Part shown: positions 10,554 to 19,556 of the stretch, in pieces
Numbering within the stretch: position 1 is the first letter of the stretch
Layout of the letters: each line of letters starts with the position of its first letter
From: Hofstenia miamia
Lineage: Eukaryota > Xenacoelomorpha > Acoela
Assembly (NCBI GenBank): GCA_004352715.1
Contig: SCFE01000057.1
Location: forward strand, 237,383 to 271,532
DNA length: 34,150 nucleotides
Reading direction: 5' to 3'
Notes under the pieces: generated by a model
Database searches by the model: none
Seen by the model: only the letters and a program-made list of their open reading frames with translations
What the model was told of the DNA's origin: nothing
Made by a program: the position numbers and the translations under genes

Positions 10554-11318
10554 TCAGACTGTGAAATTACAGCCAAGGATATAGAAGTGAAATTTCTTTA
10601 AGATTTCCACCAGCACTAGCATTTCAGATTTAGTGGCACCATAGTTCTGCTCAGTGTTTCTGAATTTTCTGCTAAAATATTGGATCAGGCTCTCAATGCC
10701 ATTGATGACCTGACTCAGCACTCTGCTAATTGCTACCAAGCTGGCATCACAATCAATGATAAATTCTTTTGAGTAGTCCAGTGTGTTTGGGCTAGGGATT
10801 TTCCTCAGTTCTGCCTTGATGGAGTCAAGCTCTTCTTGCTCTGCCCATGTCCACTTGAGCTCCACATGGCACCACAATAAGTTAGAAATGTGTTTGGTTT
10901 TATTTGCCAGCTCTGATATGAAGGTGCCATAATAGTTTAAAAAGCCAAAAAGTCTTTGGACATCCTTACATGACTGCAGAGTCTCAATTTGTTCTAGGTG
11001 GTCTTTCACATCATTCTTGATGGAGATGCGACCCTGCTCAATAACCCTTCCAAGGAAGGTAACACATAGCTGAAGAACAGTGCACTTATTTCTGTTGACA
11101 CAGAGGCCAGAATTGTAAAAGATACTAAGAGTTCTACCAAGCCTCTTCAAGTGCTCAGCAAAGGTGTTGCCAGCCACAAGAATGTCATCCATGTATGCAG
11201 AAATTCCTGGCTCTAATACATTTGCACTGTTCCAAAGAACATAGGTAACATAGTGCTGGAATGTGGTGGGGGGAATTGCAGAGCCTGAAAGCCATGTACT
11301 TCCATTTGAGACGGCCAT
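10554..11318 (-). pseudogene. Gypsy A reverse transcriptase (C-terminal half) and RNase H
   Basis: A 254-codon open stretch covers the reverse transcriptase palm and thumb and most of RNase H. YMDD lies at 11184-11195 followed by ILVAG, so the polymerase active site is intact. VTFLG and RLFGFLNYYGTFI follow, typical of the gypsy thumb/connection. RNase H begins with FIIDCDASLVAISRVLSQ (first catalytic Asp kept), and YFSRKFRNTEQNYGATKSE supplies the Glu. It ends at a TGA just before the last RNase H motif. It would copy element RNA into DNA in virus-like particles. The N-terminal half of the domain is in another frame (11413-11736). Confidence 0.85.
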
Positions 11319-11412
11319 AAAGAGTAATGAAGGTGGTCTTCAGGATGTCAGTGTCCTTCATGGGCACCTGCCAATATGCTTTGCAAAGATTAAGGCAAGA
11401 AAACAGTTGGTA

Positions 11413-11736
11413 TCAACTGGCATCATACAGGAGATCTTCAATATGTGGCAAAGGATATGTGTCTTTCACAGTTACATCATTCAGCTTTATAAAATCAATA
11501 CATAGGCAGGTCTTGTCACCCTGCCTGATGAAGACAGTGGGCACTGCATATGGGCAGTTGCTGCCTTGTATTATACCACTTTCTATTAGATTGCTTAAGA
11601 TTCTTTTGTATTCCTCTTTGAGCTTCTCTGGTACTCTTCTAACAGGAAGATGGATCAGGTGATAATGCTTAGTTTCAATGGTGTGTTGTTCACCATTGGC
11701 TTGACTGACTCTAATCAAGCTGTAATTCAGTTCCAT
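11413..11736 (-). pseudogene. Gypsy A reverse transcriptase, N-terminal half
   Basis: Contains the fingers and first palm segments: HLPVRRVPEKL, LIESGIIQGSNCPYAVPTV and then LCIDFIKLNDVTVKDTYPLP. These correspond to the gypsy motifs around the first catalytic Asp (RxCxDYRxLNxxTxxDxYPLP). The Asp of CIDF is present. The frame stops at about 11413 and continues in another frame at 11367, so at least one indel lies between the halves. Upstream it borders the 1000-N gap. Confidence 0.82.
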
Positions 11737-11825
11737 GAGATCTTAAATTGCCATTAGGATAGGCCAGCAAGCAGCAGCTTTCAATTCTAGGCAGACTGGA
11801 GTTGCAACAATGATCAGCTTAGTAG

Positions 11826-12825
11826 NNNNNNNNNNNNNNNNNNNNNNNNNNNNNNNNNNNNNNNNNNNNNNNNNNNNNNNNNNNNNNNNNNNNNNNNNNN
11901 NNNNNNNNNNNNNNNNNNNNNNNNNNNNNNNNNNNNNNNNNNNNNNNNNNNNNNNNNNNNNNNNNNNNNNNNNNNNNNNNNNNNNNNNNNNNNNNNNNNN
12001 NNNNNNNNNNNNNNNNNNNNNNNNNNNNNNNNNNNNNNNNNNNNNNNNNNNNNNNNNNNNNNNNNNNNNNNNNNNNNNNNNNNNNNNNNNNNNNNNNNNN
12101 NNNNNNNNNNNNNNNNNNNNNNNNNNNNNNNNNNNNNNNNNNNNNNNNNNNNNNNNNNNNNNNNNNNNNNNNNNNNNNNNNNNNNNNNNNNNNNNNNNNN
12201 NNNNNNNNNNNNNNNNNNNNNNNNNNNNNNNNNNNNNNNNNNNNNNNNNNNNNNNNNNNNNNNNNNNNNNNNNNNNNNNNNNNNNNNNNNNNNNNNNNNN
12301 NNNNNNNNNNNNNNNNNNNNNNNNNNNNNNNNNNNNNNNNNNNNNNNNNNNNNNNNNNNNNNNNNNNNNNNNNNNNNNNNNNNNNNNNNNNNNNNNNNNN
12401 NNNNNNNNNNNNNNNNNNNNNNNNNNNNNNNNNNNNNNNNNNNNNNNNNNNNNNNNNNNNNNNNNNNNNNNNNNNNNNNNNNNNNNNNNNNNNNNNNNNN
12501 NNNNNNNNNNNNNNNNNNNNNNNNNNNNNNNNNNNNNNNNNNNNNNNNNNNNNNNNNNNNNNNNNNNNNNNNNNNNNNNNNNNNNNNNNNNNNNNNNNNN
12601 NNNNNNNNNNNNNNNNNNNNNNNNNNNNNNNNNNNNNNNNNNNNNNNNNNNNNNNNNNNNNNNNNNNNNNNNNNNNNNNNNNNNNNNNNNNNNNNNNNNN
12701 NNNNNNNNNNNNNNNNNNNNNNNNNNNNNNNNNNNNNNNNNNNNNNNNNNNNNNNNNNNNNNNNNNNNNNNNNNNNNNNNNNNNNNNNNNNNNNNNNNNN
12801 NNNNNNNNNNNNNNNNNNNNNNNNN
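11826..12825. other. Scaffold gap, exactly 1000 N
   Basis: A run of exactly 1000 N lies in gypsy A between protease and reverse transcriptase. A round number usually marks a gap of unknown size. In gypsy pol the protease-to-RT linker is around a hundred residues and much of it is already visible on both sides, so the true missing length may be only a few hundred bases or less. Confidence 0.95.
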
Positions 12826-12964
12826 AGAAGTGACTGCCATGCATTGCCAATGCTTCTGGCTCAATGATTACTACTTCAGAAAATTTTAATATAATTTCTT
12901 GTTTGGGAACAGTGGTGAGTTCCTGCCTGTGCTTGCTCTTGCAGATGGAGATCATGTTGCTCCT

Positions 12965-13270
12965 TTAGTCTATCACACAGGAATTCTGCTCAAGGAAGTT
13001 GTTGCCCAAGAGTATATCATATGGCAGTGGTTGGTCACAGGTATCAATGATGATTAAGTCCACAGAGAACACTTCCTGGTGAATACACAATTCCAGGTTT
13101 GGTACATGACCCTTTAATGATATTGAGTTTCTGGAAGCATCCAACAGGTGGGCAGTGGATGGGAGTAATTTGTCCCTTGACAAACACAGCTAAGTGGAAC
13201 AAGTATCACTGATAATGGAGGCTGAGGATCCAGTGTTGATAGTGACATTAACTAAAGTTTCATTTATACC
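12965..13270 (-). pseudogene. Gypsy A aspartic protease with active-site Asp changed to Asn
   Basis: The minus strand reads VTINTGSSASIISDTC, where the family has the catalytic D-T/S-G-A/S-S; here Asp is Asn (codon 13235-13237). About 70 residues later comes YDILLGNNFLEQN, the ILGxDFL motif near the C-terminus of retroviral-type proteases. A stop (TAG) interrupts shortly after the active-site segment, and the rest is open from 13183 to 12965. The protease would process the Gag-Pol polyprotein. The mutated residue is essential in the family, so this copy cannot be active. The preceding codon ends in C, so the change fits decay of a CpG (ATC-GAC to ATC-AAC). Confidence 0.78.
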
Positions 13271-13350
13271 CATGGGGATAACATTAGTACACAGTAGTGA
13301 GGTGATAACCAAAATGTTGTGTGCACATTTTATAGGAGGCAGTGCTCTAG

Positions 13351-13632
13351 CTAGTTTAACAGACTGACTGAATTGACCAACAGGTCAGGAGAACTCTCTT
13401 CAGTCACTGGTTCATTGATGATGAAGCCATCACCATTGGCAACTAGGCAAATCACAGCATGGCATTGAGGCTTAGTGTGGCCCTTCTGACCACAGTGGTA
13501 GCAATGAGTTTGTTCAAGTTCAGTTTTCAATTTTGGAGAAGAGGCACTCAGTAAGGCAGGAGGTTTCTGTGTTGAGTGAGCCACTTGAAGTTCTCCAGCA
13601 TCTTTGTCAATGTGAGTAGTGTTGTGAAGCAT
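13351..13632 (-). pseudogene. Gypsy A gag nucleocapsid with CCHC zinc knuckle
   Basis: The 93-codon open stretch carries CYHCGQKGHTKPQC at 13462-13503, a standard C-x2-C-x4-H-x4-C zinc knuckle that binds element RNA. It follows a Ser/Pro/Lys-rich linker as in other gag C-termini and precedes the protease by about 80 bases. The CsRn1 group, suggested by the primer binding site, is described as having a variant CHCC knuckle; this one is the ordinary CCHC type, so clade placement should stay open. Confidence 0.8.
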
Positions 13633-13728
13633 AGAAACAATGCTGTTGGCTTTTCAGATGATCAGGTTAAGCTCATCTTTCAGGTCACCCTTCAATTTGA
13701 GGCAACTGCAAATATTTGGCAGAAAGCT

Positions 13729-13959
13729 TCAACAAATGTATGAGAAAAGATCATGCTTTGAGTATTCAGGTGTTAGCTTACTCAAGTGTAACAGTCTTTC
13801 TACTTGCATAATATAAGTACAGACGTCATCACCCTTCTTAAATGAGAGATCACAGAGCAGCATTTTATACTGATGCTTTATATGAGGAGCTTTGTAGTGG
13901 TCCCCACAGTAACTGATTAGTAGTTGATAGTCCATTTTAATGTCTCTGTCTAACATCAT
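13729..13959 (-). pseudogene. Gypsy A gag capsid fragment
   Basis: This open stretch of 76 codons contains KKGDDVCTYIMQVERLLHLSK. This resembles the capsid C-terminal region of gypsy gag (pattern W..l..ia.l..d..fq.gesv..y...). It lies between the N-terminal Pro/Ser-rich gag stretches and the nucleocapsid fragment, the right place for capsid. Homology is by pattern and context only. Stops separate it from its neighbours. Confidence 0.5.
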
Positions 13960-14249
13960 ATATTGATTATATGTGGGACCTTGTAAGTACGTGGGGAGCT
14001 GGGCTACAGCAGCATCTTGAGTGGCTCAATACTGCCTCATTGTCAGTTTGAAAATGAAAAACCATTCCTTGAAGTACTAAGATATTTCATTGATTTTTCC
14101 AGTAAATTTGGGTAGCATGGAATGTTGATTAAACAAATTGGGGGTTTTGTTCCCAACAGCAGTCATAGGCAAAATTAATTGAGTGAAGCATGGCCCACTC
14201 ATTGTCACAGACACAGTAGGGTCATTGGGTTGCAGGGGTGAATTTGAAG

Positions 14250-14909
14250 TCAAGATGGTGGGGTGACACAGGTGTTGACTTTTGCTGGAGATGAAATGGT
14301 TACACTCAGAATGTATGGACTTGGAGTGACAACAGTGGTAAAAGTAGAGACATGGGTAAGAGGGGATTGTGTGAAGGTGAGACCTCCAGTCCTAATGAGG
14401 TGGCTGGGGTGACAAATTGTGGCCTCAATGGAGTAGCAGTAGATACAAAGGGGGCACAAGGAAGGTGTGCTGATATCATCTGCAAGACATGATCAGAAAG
14501 GCCCTCAGAAAATCATCCAAAGCTCCTCTTAGGGCATTGCAAGTTATGCATTCAGAATGCCTAGGCAGAGAGGGCACAGAGCAAGGAGGAGTGTTCTGAG
14601 GCAGTGGAAATGCTGGGAGAGGTGTCACCAAACTATGGACTTGAATTTCTAATGCAGTGATAGAATCAAGTAGGCATTCTCTCTCTGATAAGCTTTGGTG
14701 GCTTGCTGTTGTCACTCAACCTGTAAAGAGTGGATGTGTTGTTTGCAGGCAAGACTTTGATCAGTTTGCTGTGCAAGAGCTGCTCTAAGTTGCTCAACCT
14801 CAGTTGGTTGAGGCTCTTGGGATGGTGGTGACAAAGGACAGAGATGAAAATTCATGGGTGGTGACTGAGTAACACTATTAGGAGAAGATAAGTCAACTAA
14901 CAAATTCAT
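14250..14909 (-). pseudogene. Gypsy A gag N-terminal region, Pro/Ser-rich, broken
   Basis: From ATG at 14909 on the minus strand the product begins MNLLVDLSSPNSVTQSPP and includes EVEQLRAALAQQTDQSLACK, likely a short coiled coil. It then passes through at least two frame changes: open stretches 14712-14909, 14476-14715 and 14250-14459, with an overlap at 14712-14715. All are Pro/Ser/Thr-rich. Its place just after the leader and before the capsid-like fragment makes it the matrix-side part of gag. An in-frame TGA lies shortly upstream of the ATG, supporting it as the start. Confidence 0.5.
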
Positions 14910-15018
14910 TTCATCAGTTCAAGGGGCAGTGTTCAGGTTTCCATCACCCACACAGGGGAAAACCTGAGAGGGAGTCCCATTACAAGAAAAACTGGTGAAA
15001 TCCATCAAGAACAAAAAA

Positions 15019-16175
15019 TGTAGCATAATCTAAGAATTAATGCTGCTAAAGAAGAACAAATAAGAGATTAGTCAGTCAAGGAAGATTATCATTGAATTAT
15101 GATTAAATTACTATTAATTTTAAATCAAATTCAATTTAAATTTATCATCATTAGTTTTGTAAAATGGAACTAAGAAACAATATTTACCAAATAGTACTCT
15201 TTGAAACAATTTGGCAAAAAGGAGGGGGCAATATTGCTTCCATTATTTTTCAGCGATCTTGGTAGATGATTTAAAATTCAAAATCAACAGGTACTTTTGG
15301 ATTTGGAACTATAATTAGAGTGAAATCATTTAAAGAAACTGTTGAAGTGAATTCTTCAAAAATTTTATCTTTAGATTTTATTTGGTTTGCTTATTATTAA
15401 ATCATATCAAGCTAAATGGTTGATGCATTAGTTGTTGCAAGGGCACACATTGGGAACAATTTAAGGGCCCTTGATCCAAGCCATGAAACTGCATTTAGGT
15501 AAGGGATATGATTAGGAGTTTTTCTCCATTTAGCTGACTACTGATTCTCTCATCAACATGTATGCAATAATGAAACCTCAGAGAAAATGGTTGGATAACC
15601 AATCATAGATTATTACATTTTATATTAATTAGACTATGTAGGTGACCTATAAATAGACTGATAATGAGACTGAGCATGTATTACTAATTAAATGTAAGTT
15701 AGGAAGCTGCAAGTAATTATCTATTCAATTATCTAAATTATTTAAAGCCAGTATTTTTCAGTAAGGGCTGAATAAACATTTATTAAACAGGTAGTGACAT
15801 TTCCTGGTTGCAAGTATAAAATACACATTACAAATCAAGCTTAAGTCAGTTACATCCAGCCTTGAGGGTTGCACTGAATTAGGATAGGGAACACATAAGT
15901 TACTTTGTTGAGCTGAGATTTGAAAACAATCCATTGGTAATGAAGATGACTACTTGTTGAAAGGTTCAGAGATCAGAGTTCGCCAGAGGCCCCATGAAAG
16001 ATCAGTCAACAGGACAACTTCAGTGTTTGATTAATATATACTTAATCAAAGTTAACTAAGAGTATCAATGGAATAATGCAGTTAGTAAAAAGTACATCAA
16101 TACCTGCACTTAACACAGAATTACATTCAAAAGGAATTAGTCAATGTGAGTTAGAGCTTGGTAGTAGATGCTACA
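15019..16175 (+). repeat. Complete solo LTR-B nested in the gypsy A leader
   Basis: It begins TGTAGCATAATC and ends GTAGATGCTACA, so the first and last eight bases are perfect inverted repeats (TGTAGCAT/ATGCTACA). Flanks are AAAAA at 15014-15018 and AAAAA at 16176-16180, a plausible 5-bp target duplication though low in complexity. It matches 1-718 over its right two thirds and, in reverse, 1419-2101 and 21160-21999. No internal sequence is attached, so it is a solo LTR. It interrupts the stretch between the gypsy A primer binding site and gag, so it inserted after gypsy A. Confidence 0.83.
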
Positions 16176-16180
16176 AAAAA

Positions 16181-16666
16181 CTATAGGAAAAATTCAGAAA
16201 AACAATTCCAACAAATTGAGAGAAAACTCCAACTGAGTAGAGAGAAACAAAAACTATTTAGAGTAAGCAGCACAGTGTAGGGTATGGTAATAAATCCAAA
16301 TTTTAGAAGAATGAGACAACAACAAAGTAACAACCAAGAATGAGTAAAAATAACGTTGAAGCTCAGTGACAGCTTCAGAGTACAGAATTGCAGAGTAAAA
16401 TTACATAAGTGGTAAGGTTAATCATCAGTTGGTAGTGAAGTCAATTCATGGCCAGGGGAAACAGCAAAGAGAAAGAACAAAACTAAATATGGTAAGAAAA
16501 CAACAAGTGACAGTTCTGTACCATGTCACAATCACCAGGTGAAATCAGATTACCACCTCAGTAAGTGCACAAGTTTCATGACTGGACCACATCTCCAAGC
16601 ATTGATTCACCTGCACACCTCAACAGAATGGAGCAGAGAGTTTGACTGACACTCAAATTTGTTCAG
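16181..16666 (-). other. Gypsy A 5' leader (upstream part)
   Basis: This lies between the primer binding site and the nested solo LTR. No open frame of note and no recognised motif. Together with 14910-15013 it makes an untranslated leader of roughly 590 bases once the solo LTR is removed, ordinary for gypsy elements. Confidence 0.6.
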
Positions 16667-16685
16667 AATCACATCAGGATCACCA
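16667..16685 (-). promoter_or_regulatory. Gypsy A primer binding site, tRNA-Trp type
   Basis: The minus strand reads TGGTGATCCTGATGTGATT directly after the LTR end GACA. The complement of the 3' end of metazoan tRNA-Trp begins TGGTGACCCCGACGTGAT. The two differ only by three C-to-T changes, two of them at CpG. This site both fixes the 5' LTR boundary and points to the tRNA-Trp-primed gypsy groups such as CsRn1. Confidence 0.78.
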
Positions 16686-17582
16686 TGTCGAATCATGGGG
16701 CTACTCTAATGGTACTGAGAAATTCAAAGGTTTCAATCAAAGGTTGCAGAGGCTACCATTGTAGAGAGTAACCCCCATTCTAACAAAACAGAGAACATTG
16801 GTAGTTCACCAATTCAATAAAGAAGAACAGAAACTGAGAATATATTTCCTGCAGTGACCAATTCACATGGCATCACACTGAAGCCATATCCAGGAAGCCA
16901 TCCTTACTTGCCAAGGTGCTATTTGTGTGTCTCAAGGATTAATTTCTAGCTCAAATAAACAATTTAGCTCAGAGTTCTGTTATCTCAGCTTATGTAAATA
17001 AATAATAAAACAAAAGGCACATAATTACTGTGCTTTTAAATCTATGAATTATTTTCCTTAATACAAAGTGTTGCATAATTAAAGTGTTGTTACAATGAAC
17101 ATGTCATAACNCCATCTGTTAAGGAGCTAGTTGTTGCCCCAGACACAGCAGAGTAACTCCTAAATCATCACTAGATCTTAAGCAAAAATCATTAAGTTAA
17201 AATCCATAATGAATCTCAAAGGGGTTAGCAAAGTTAATAAAATTCAAAAAGCAAACAATGTTGAAGTGAGAATAAATTTTATTGTGTATTAGCTACAAAC
17301 TTCTCACATATTTATAACAATTTCTTGAATTATTACCTGGTATGTGTTTACAAAACTTCACATGAATTCCCTCACAAAATTAAATGAGCAATAACATGTC
17401 AGATCAAATCAAGGGGACAAATAATAAATTGATCAAAATACTGCACTTGAAAATAAGAGGGATTAATGTTGATAAGTTGATAGCAGCAAATCAATATGTC
17501 ATTAAGACATTACACCAAATTAGAGTGCCAGATAATCAAAGTAATATAATGAATCAAAATAGGGGCTCTGAGTGACTCTACA
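16686..17582 (-). repeat. Gypsy A 5' LTR
   Basis: On the plus strand it runs TGTCGAATCATGGGG...TGACTCTACA, so in element orientation it starts TGTAGAGTCA and ends GATTCGACA, with TG...CA termini. It matches 4270-5227 closely, with scattered transitions. At 17032-17110 the LTR sequence is replaced by 79 bases identical to 22649-22727, followed by a single N (17111). Homology resumes at CCATCTGTTAAGG, so part of this LTR is misassembled or missing. Confidence 0.85.
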
Positions 17583-17588
17583 GTATGA

Positions 17589-18819
17589 CCAACACCATCT
17601 GATGATGGTGATGATAATTCTATTAGTTCTTTTGGCAACAATTCTGCTTTTTCTGAAAATCAATGTGAATTCAAATCCAAATCACCTAAACTATGCAATA
17701 AAATGATTTATTTATTTGGGTTTTGTTTTCAAACATACAAAAGCAAAAAGCTAAAATTTGGATTTCTGATTTAAAAAGATGTGGATTGACAACAGAGGAT
17801 GTATCAAGCAGTTTCTATCATAATTGTGAACACAAACTTGCTTCTTATTTCACAAATCAAGATGATCTTACCTTCTATAATGATGTAGCAGGATTACTTA
17901 ATGGACTTGGTATTACCACAGATAATTGGCTCATGTTCTTGGCTGCATCAAAATCTGGCTTAAAAGTTGTTATTTTATGCAATGATTTGACACAACCTTC
18001 TTTTACAATTGCATACTTCAGTACATTAAAAGAGTCTTATGAAAATTTGAAGGTCATTTTGTCTAATATATGATACAAGAATTAAATTTTCCAATTATTG
18101 GAGATTATAAAGTAATCAATATTTTATGTGGTCAAAAGGAGGTCCTGCTAAATACACATGCTTTTTTGTGCTTATGATTCAAGAGACAGTGATAATCATT
18201 TCAGATCAACAAATGTTAAAATTTGTTCTTCTGAACATTGCTTGAATGAATTCAATCAAATTTAATCTCCACTAATTGATAGAAGTAGTGTATTATTGCC
18301 CCTTCTACATACAAAGTTAGGAATTTTTCAAAAATTTGTCAAAGTGCTACATGTTAGACAAAGCTCATCAATTGCATGTTACAATAGAACATTTCATTTT
18401 TACTCTGAATCAAAACAAAGAGAAGGAATTCTAACTGGTCCTGATGTAAAAAACTTCTTAAATGCAATGAATTTTATTTCAGTTTAGATCAAGAAGAAAA
18501 GACATTTCTACAACATTTTAAAGATGCTGATAAACATTTCTTTGGCAACTCAAGAAATGAAGAAGGTGAAACAGCTTTAACTCTGTGTCTTCAAAGCCTT
18601 GAAAACATTGGAGGGCATTATATGGCTAAAAAACATTATCTTCGCAAGCACAGCAACACATTTAAAGAATTTAATGGAAAGACTCTTTCAGAAGAGCAAG
18701 GAGAACACTTTCATCAGCAGATAAAAACCATGGAAGCTAGGTACAAAGGAAAATCTGTCATTCATATTCTTGCTGATCACATTTGGAAGGAATACAATTC
18801 AATAGAAATTGATAGCAAG
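17589..18819 (+). pseudogene. 3' part of the CYVCG/DCYFC-family gene, beyond the gypsy A insertion
   Basis: Directly after the 5' LTR the same gene family resumes in the plus direction. A Ser/Asp-rich linker leads into IWISDLKRCGLTTEDV and then YNDVAGLLNGLGITTDNWLM, and LKESYENLKVIL (frame 17723-18073). These match in order the family's central region (LxxWNLL, YCNDVxGLMExLGI, WRLFIDSSK, MKETYENMKxLL). Further on are LLPLLHTKLGIFQKFVK, GILTGPDVKNFL (frame 18296-18487), then SEEQGEHFHQQIKTMEARYK (18622 onward), matching LPPLHIKLGLMKNFVK and DEHGERFHQDIxxMExRYQGKW. Stops and at least three frame changes break it. A donor-like CAAG|GTAAC at 18819/18820 ends the homology. Function of the family is unknown. 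Confidence 0.75.
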
Positions 18820-19556
18820 GTAACATTTGTATATATTTTGCTTTATTTGAAAAAGTAATTTAAAACTTTTTTACTTTTGTCATATTAATAGAAAATTTTT
18901 AAATTATTAATAACTTTTAAAGTAACAAGTAGATTATAAATTAAGGCTATTTTTGAAATCAGGACATAAAAGTTGTCTAAAAAATTGCATTCTAAAAAAG
19001 TTGTTAATTTTTTTTTGAAAATTTGTAGAACAATGAATAAAAAACCCTTATCTGTAGACTTAACTTAAGAGCTGCATGATGAAGGAAGTTCCTGGGTGTA
19101 TGTGTGTCAGCTCTAAGAGTTACTTTAGTGCTCAAATGTTTAGCTTTTTGTTGACATTTATAATTAAACCTTACAATACAAAATAATAATCCAAATGAAG
19201 TAAAGTAATCACCAAATAATTCCATTGTAAGCTTTTATAATAACATTGCACAAACAGTTAAGCAATCAGCATGCACCTGTTCATAGTTCAAATTTGTTTA
19301 CTTGTTGCTAATTTGTTCCTCTGCTAATGATTACACAATGACAGCTAATTAGCCTAAGTGATTTGGTCCTTCTTGATTTGCCAAACCATTTTGAAATAAA
19401 TGTAATTTCAAACTGTACAATAGTTTTTATAAAAATCAAAAGGATAATAATTAGATTGTGTACAAACATATAATTAATAAAAATGCTCATAGTTCTTAGT
19501 TACTTTCTTTGTTATCTTTTTGTACCACTGATTATGCCACACCACTTACAAAATTT
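18820..19556. other. Spacer between split gene and polymerase relic
   Basis: AT-rich, with no homology recognised on either strand. Short open stretches on both strands look random. The missing N-terminal half of the polymerase (exonuclease domain) is not visible here. Confidence 0.5.

Larger units (their letters stand above)
4270..17582 (-). mobile_element. Gypsy A: near-complete Ty3/gypsy LTR retrotransposon, minus strand
   Basis: Direct repeats (4270-5227 and 16686-17582) bound an internal region. On the minus strand this carries a tRNA-Trp-like primer binding site, gag with a CCHC knuckle, protease, reverse transcriptase, RNase H and integrase in that order, then extra sequence and a polypurine tract at the 3' LTR. 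That order (integrase after RNase H) is Ty3/gypsy. A tRNA-Trp primer is known for the CsRn1 group, though the CCHC knuckle here is the ordinary type. The element is dead: many stops, several frame breaks, a mutated protease and diverged LTRs. A solo LTR-B is nested in its leader and 1000 N interrupt pol. Its total span (13.3 kb) is inflated by the nested LTR, the gap and a 128-bp duplication. Bases flanking the LTRs are ATAT (4266-4269) and GTAT (17583-17586), possibly a decayed 4-bp target duplication. Confidence 0.88.

Noticed and set aside
11263-11662. Plus-strand open stretches over the reverse transcriptase
   Set aside because: Antisense to clear RT motifs on the minus strand.
11743-12955. 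Long open frames of more than 350 codons on both strands
   Set aside because: They consist almost wholly of the 1000-N gap.
15019-16175. This repeat as the gypsy A 5' LTR
   Set aside because: No matching copy lies at the 3' end of gypsy A, and it has its own flanking AAAAA; the tRNA-Trp site follows the other repeat at 16686.
4270-17582. The 4270-5227 and 16686-17582 repeats as a segmental duplication
   Set aside because: Primer binding site, polypurine tract and gag-pol orientation all place them as LTRs of gypsy A.
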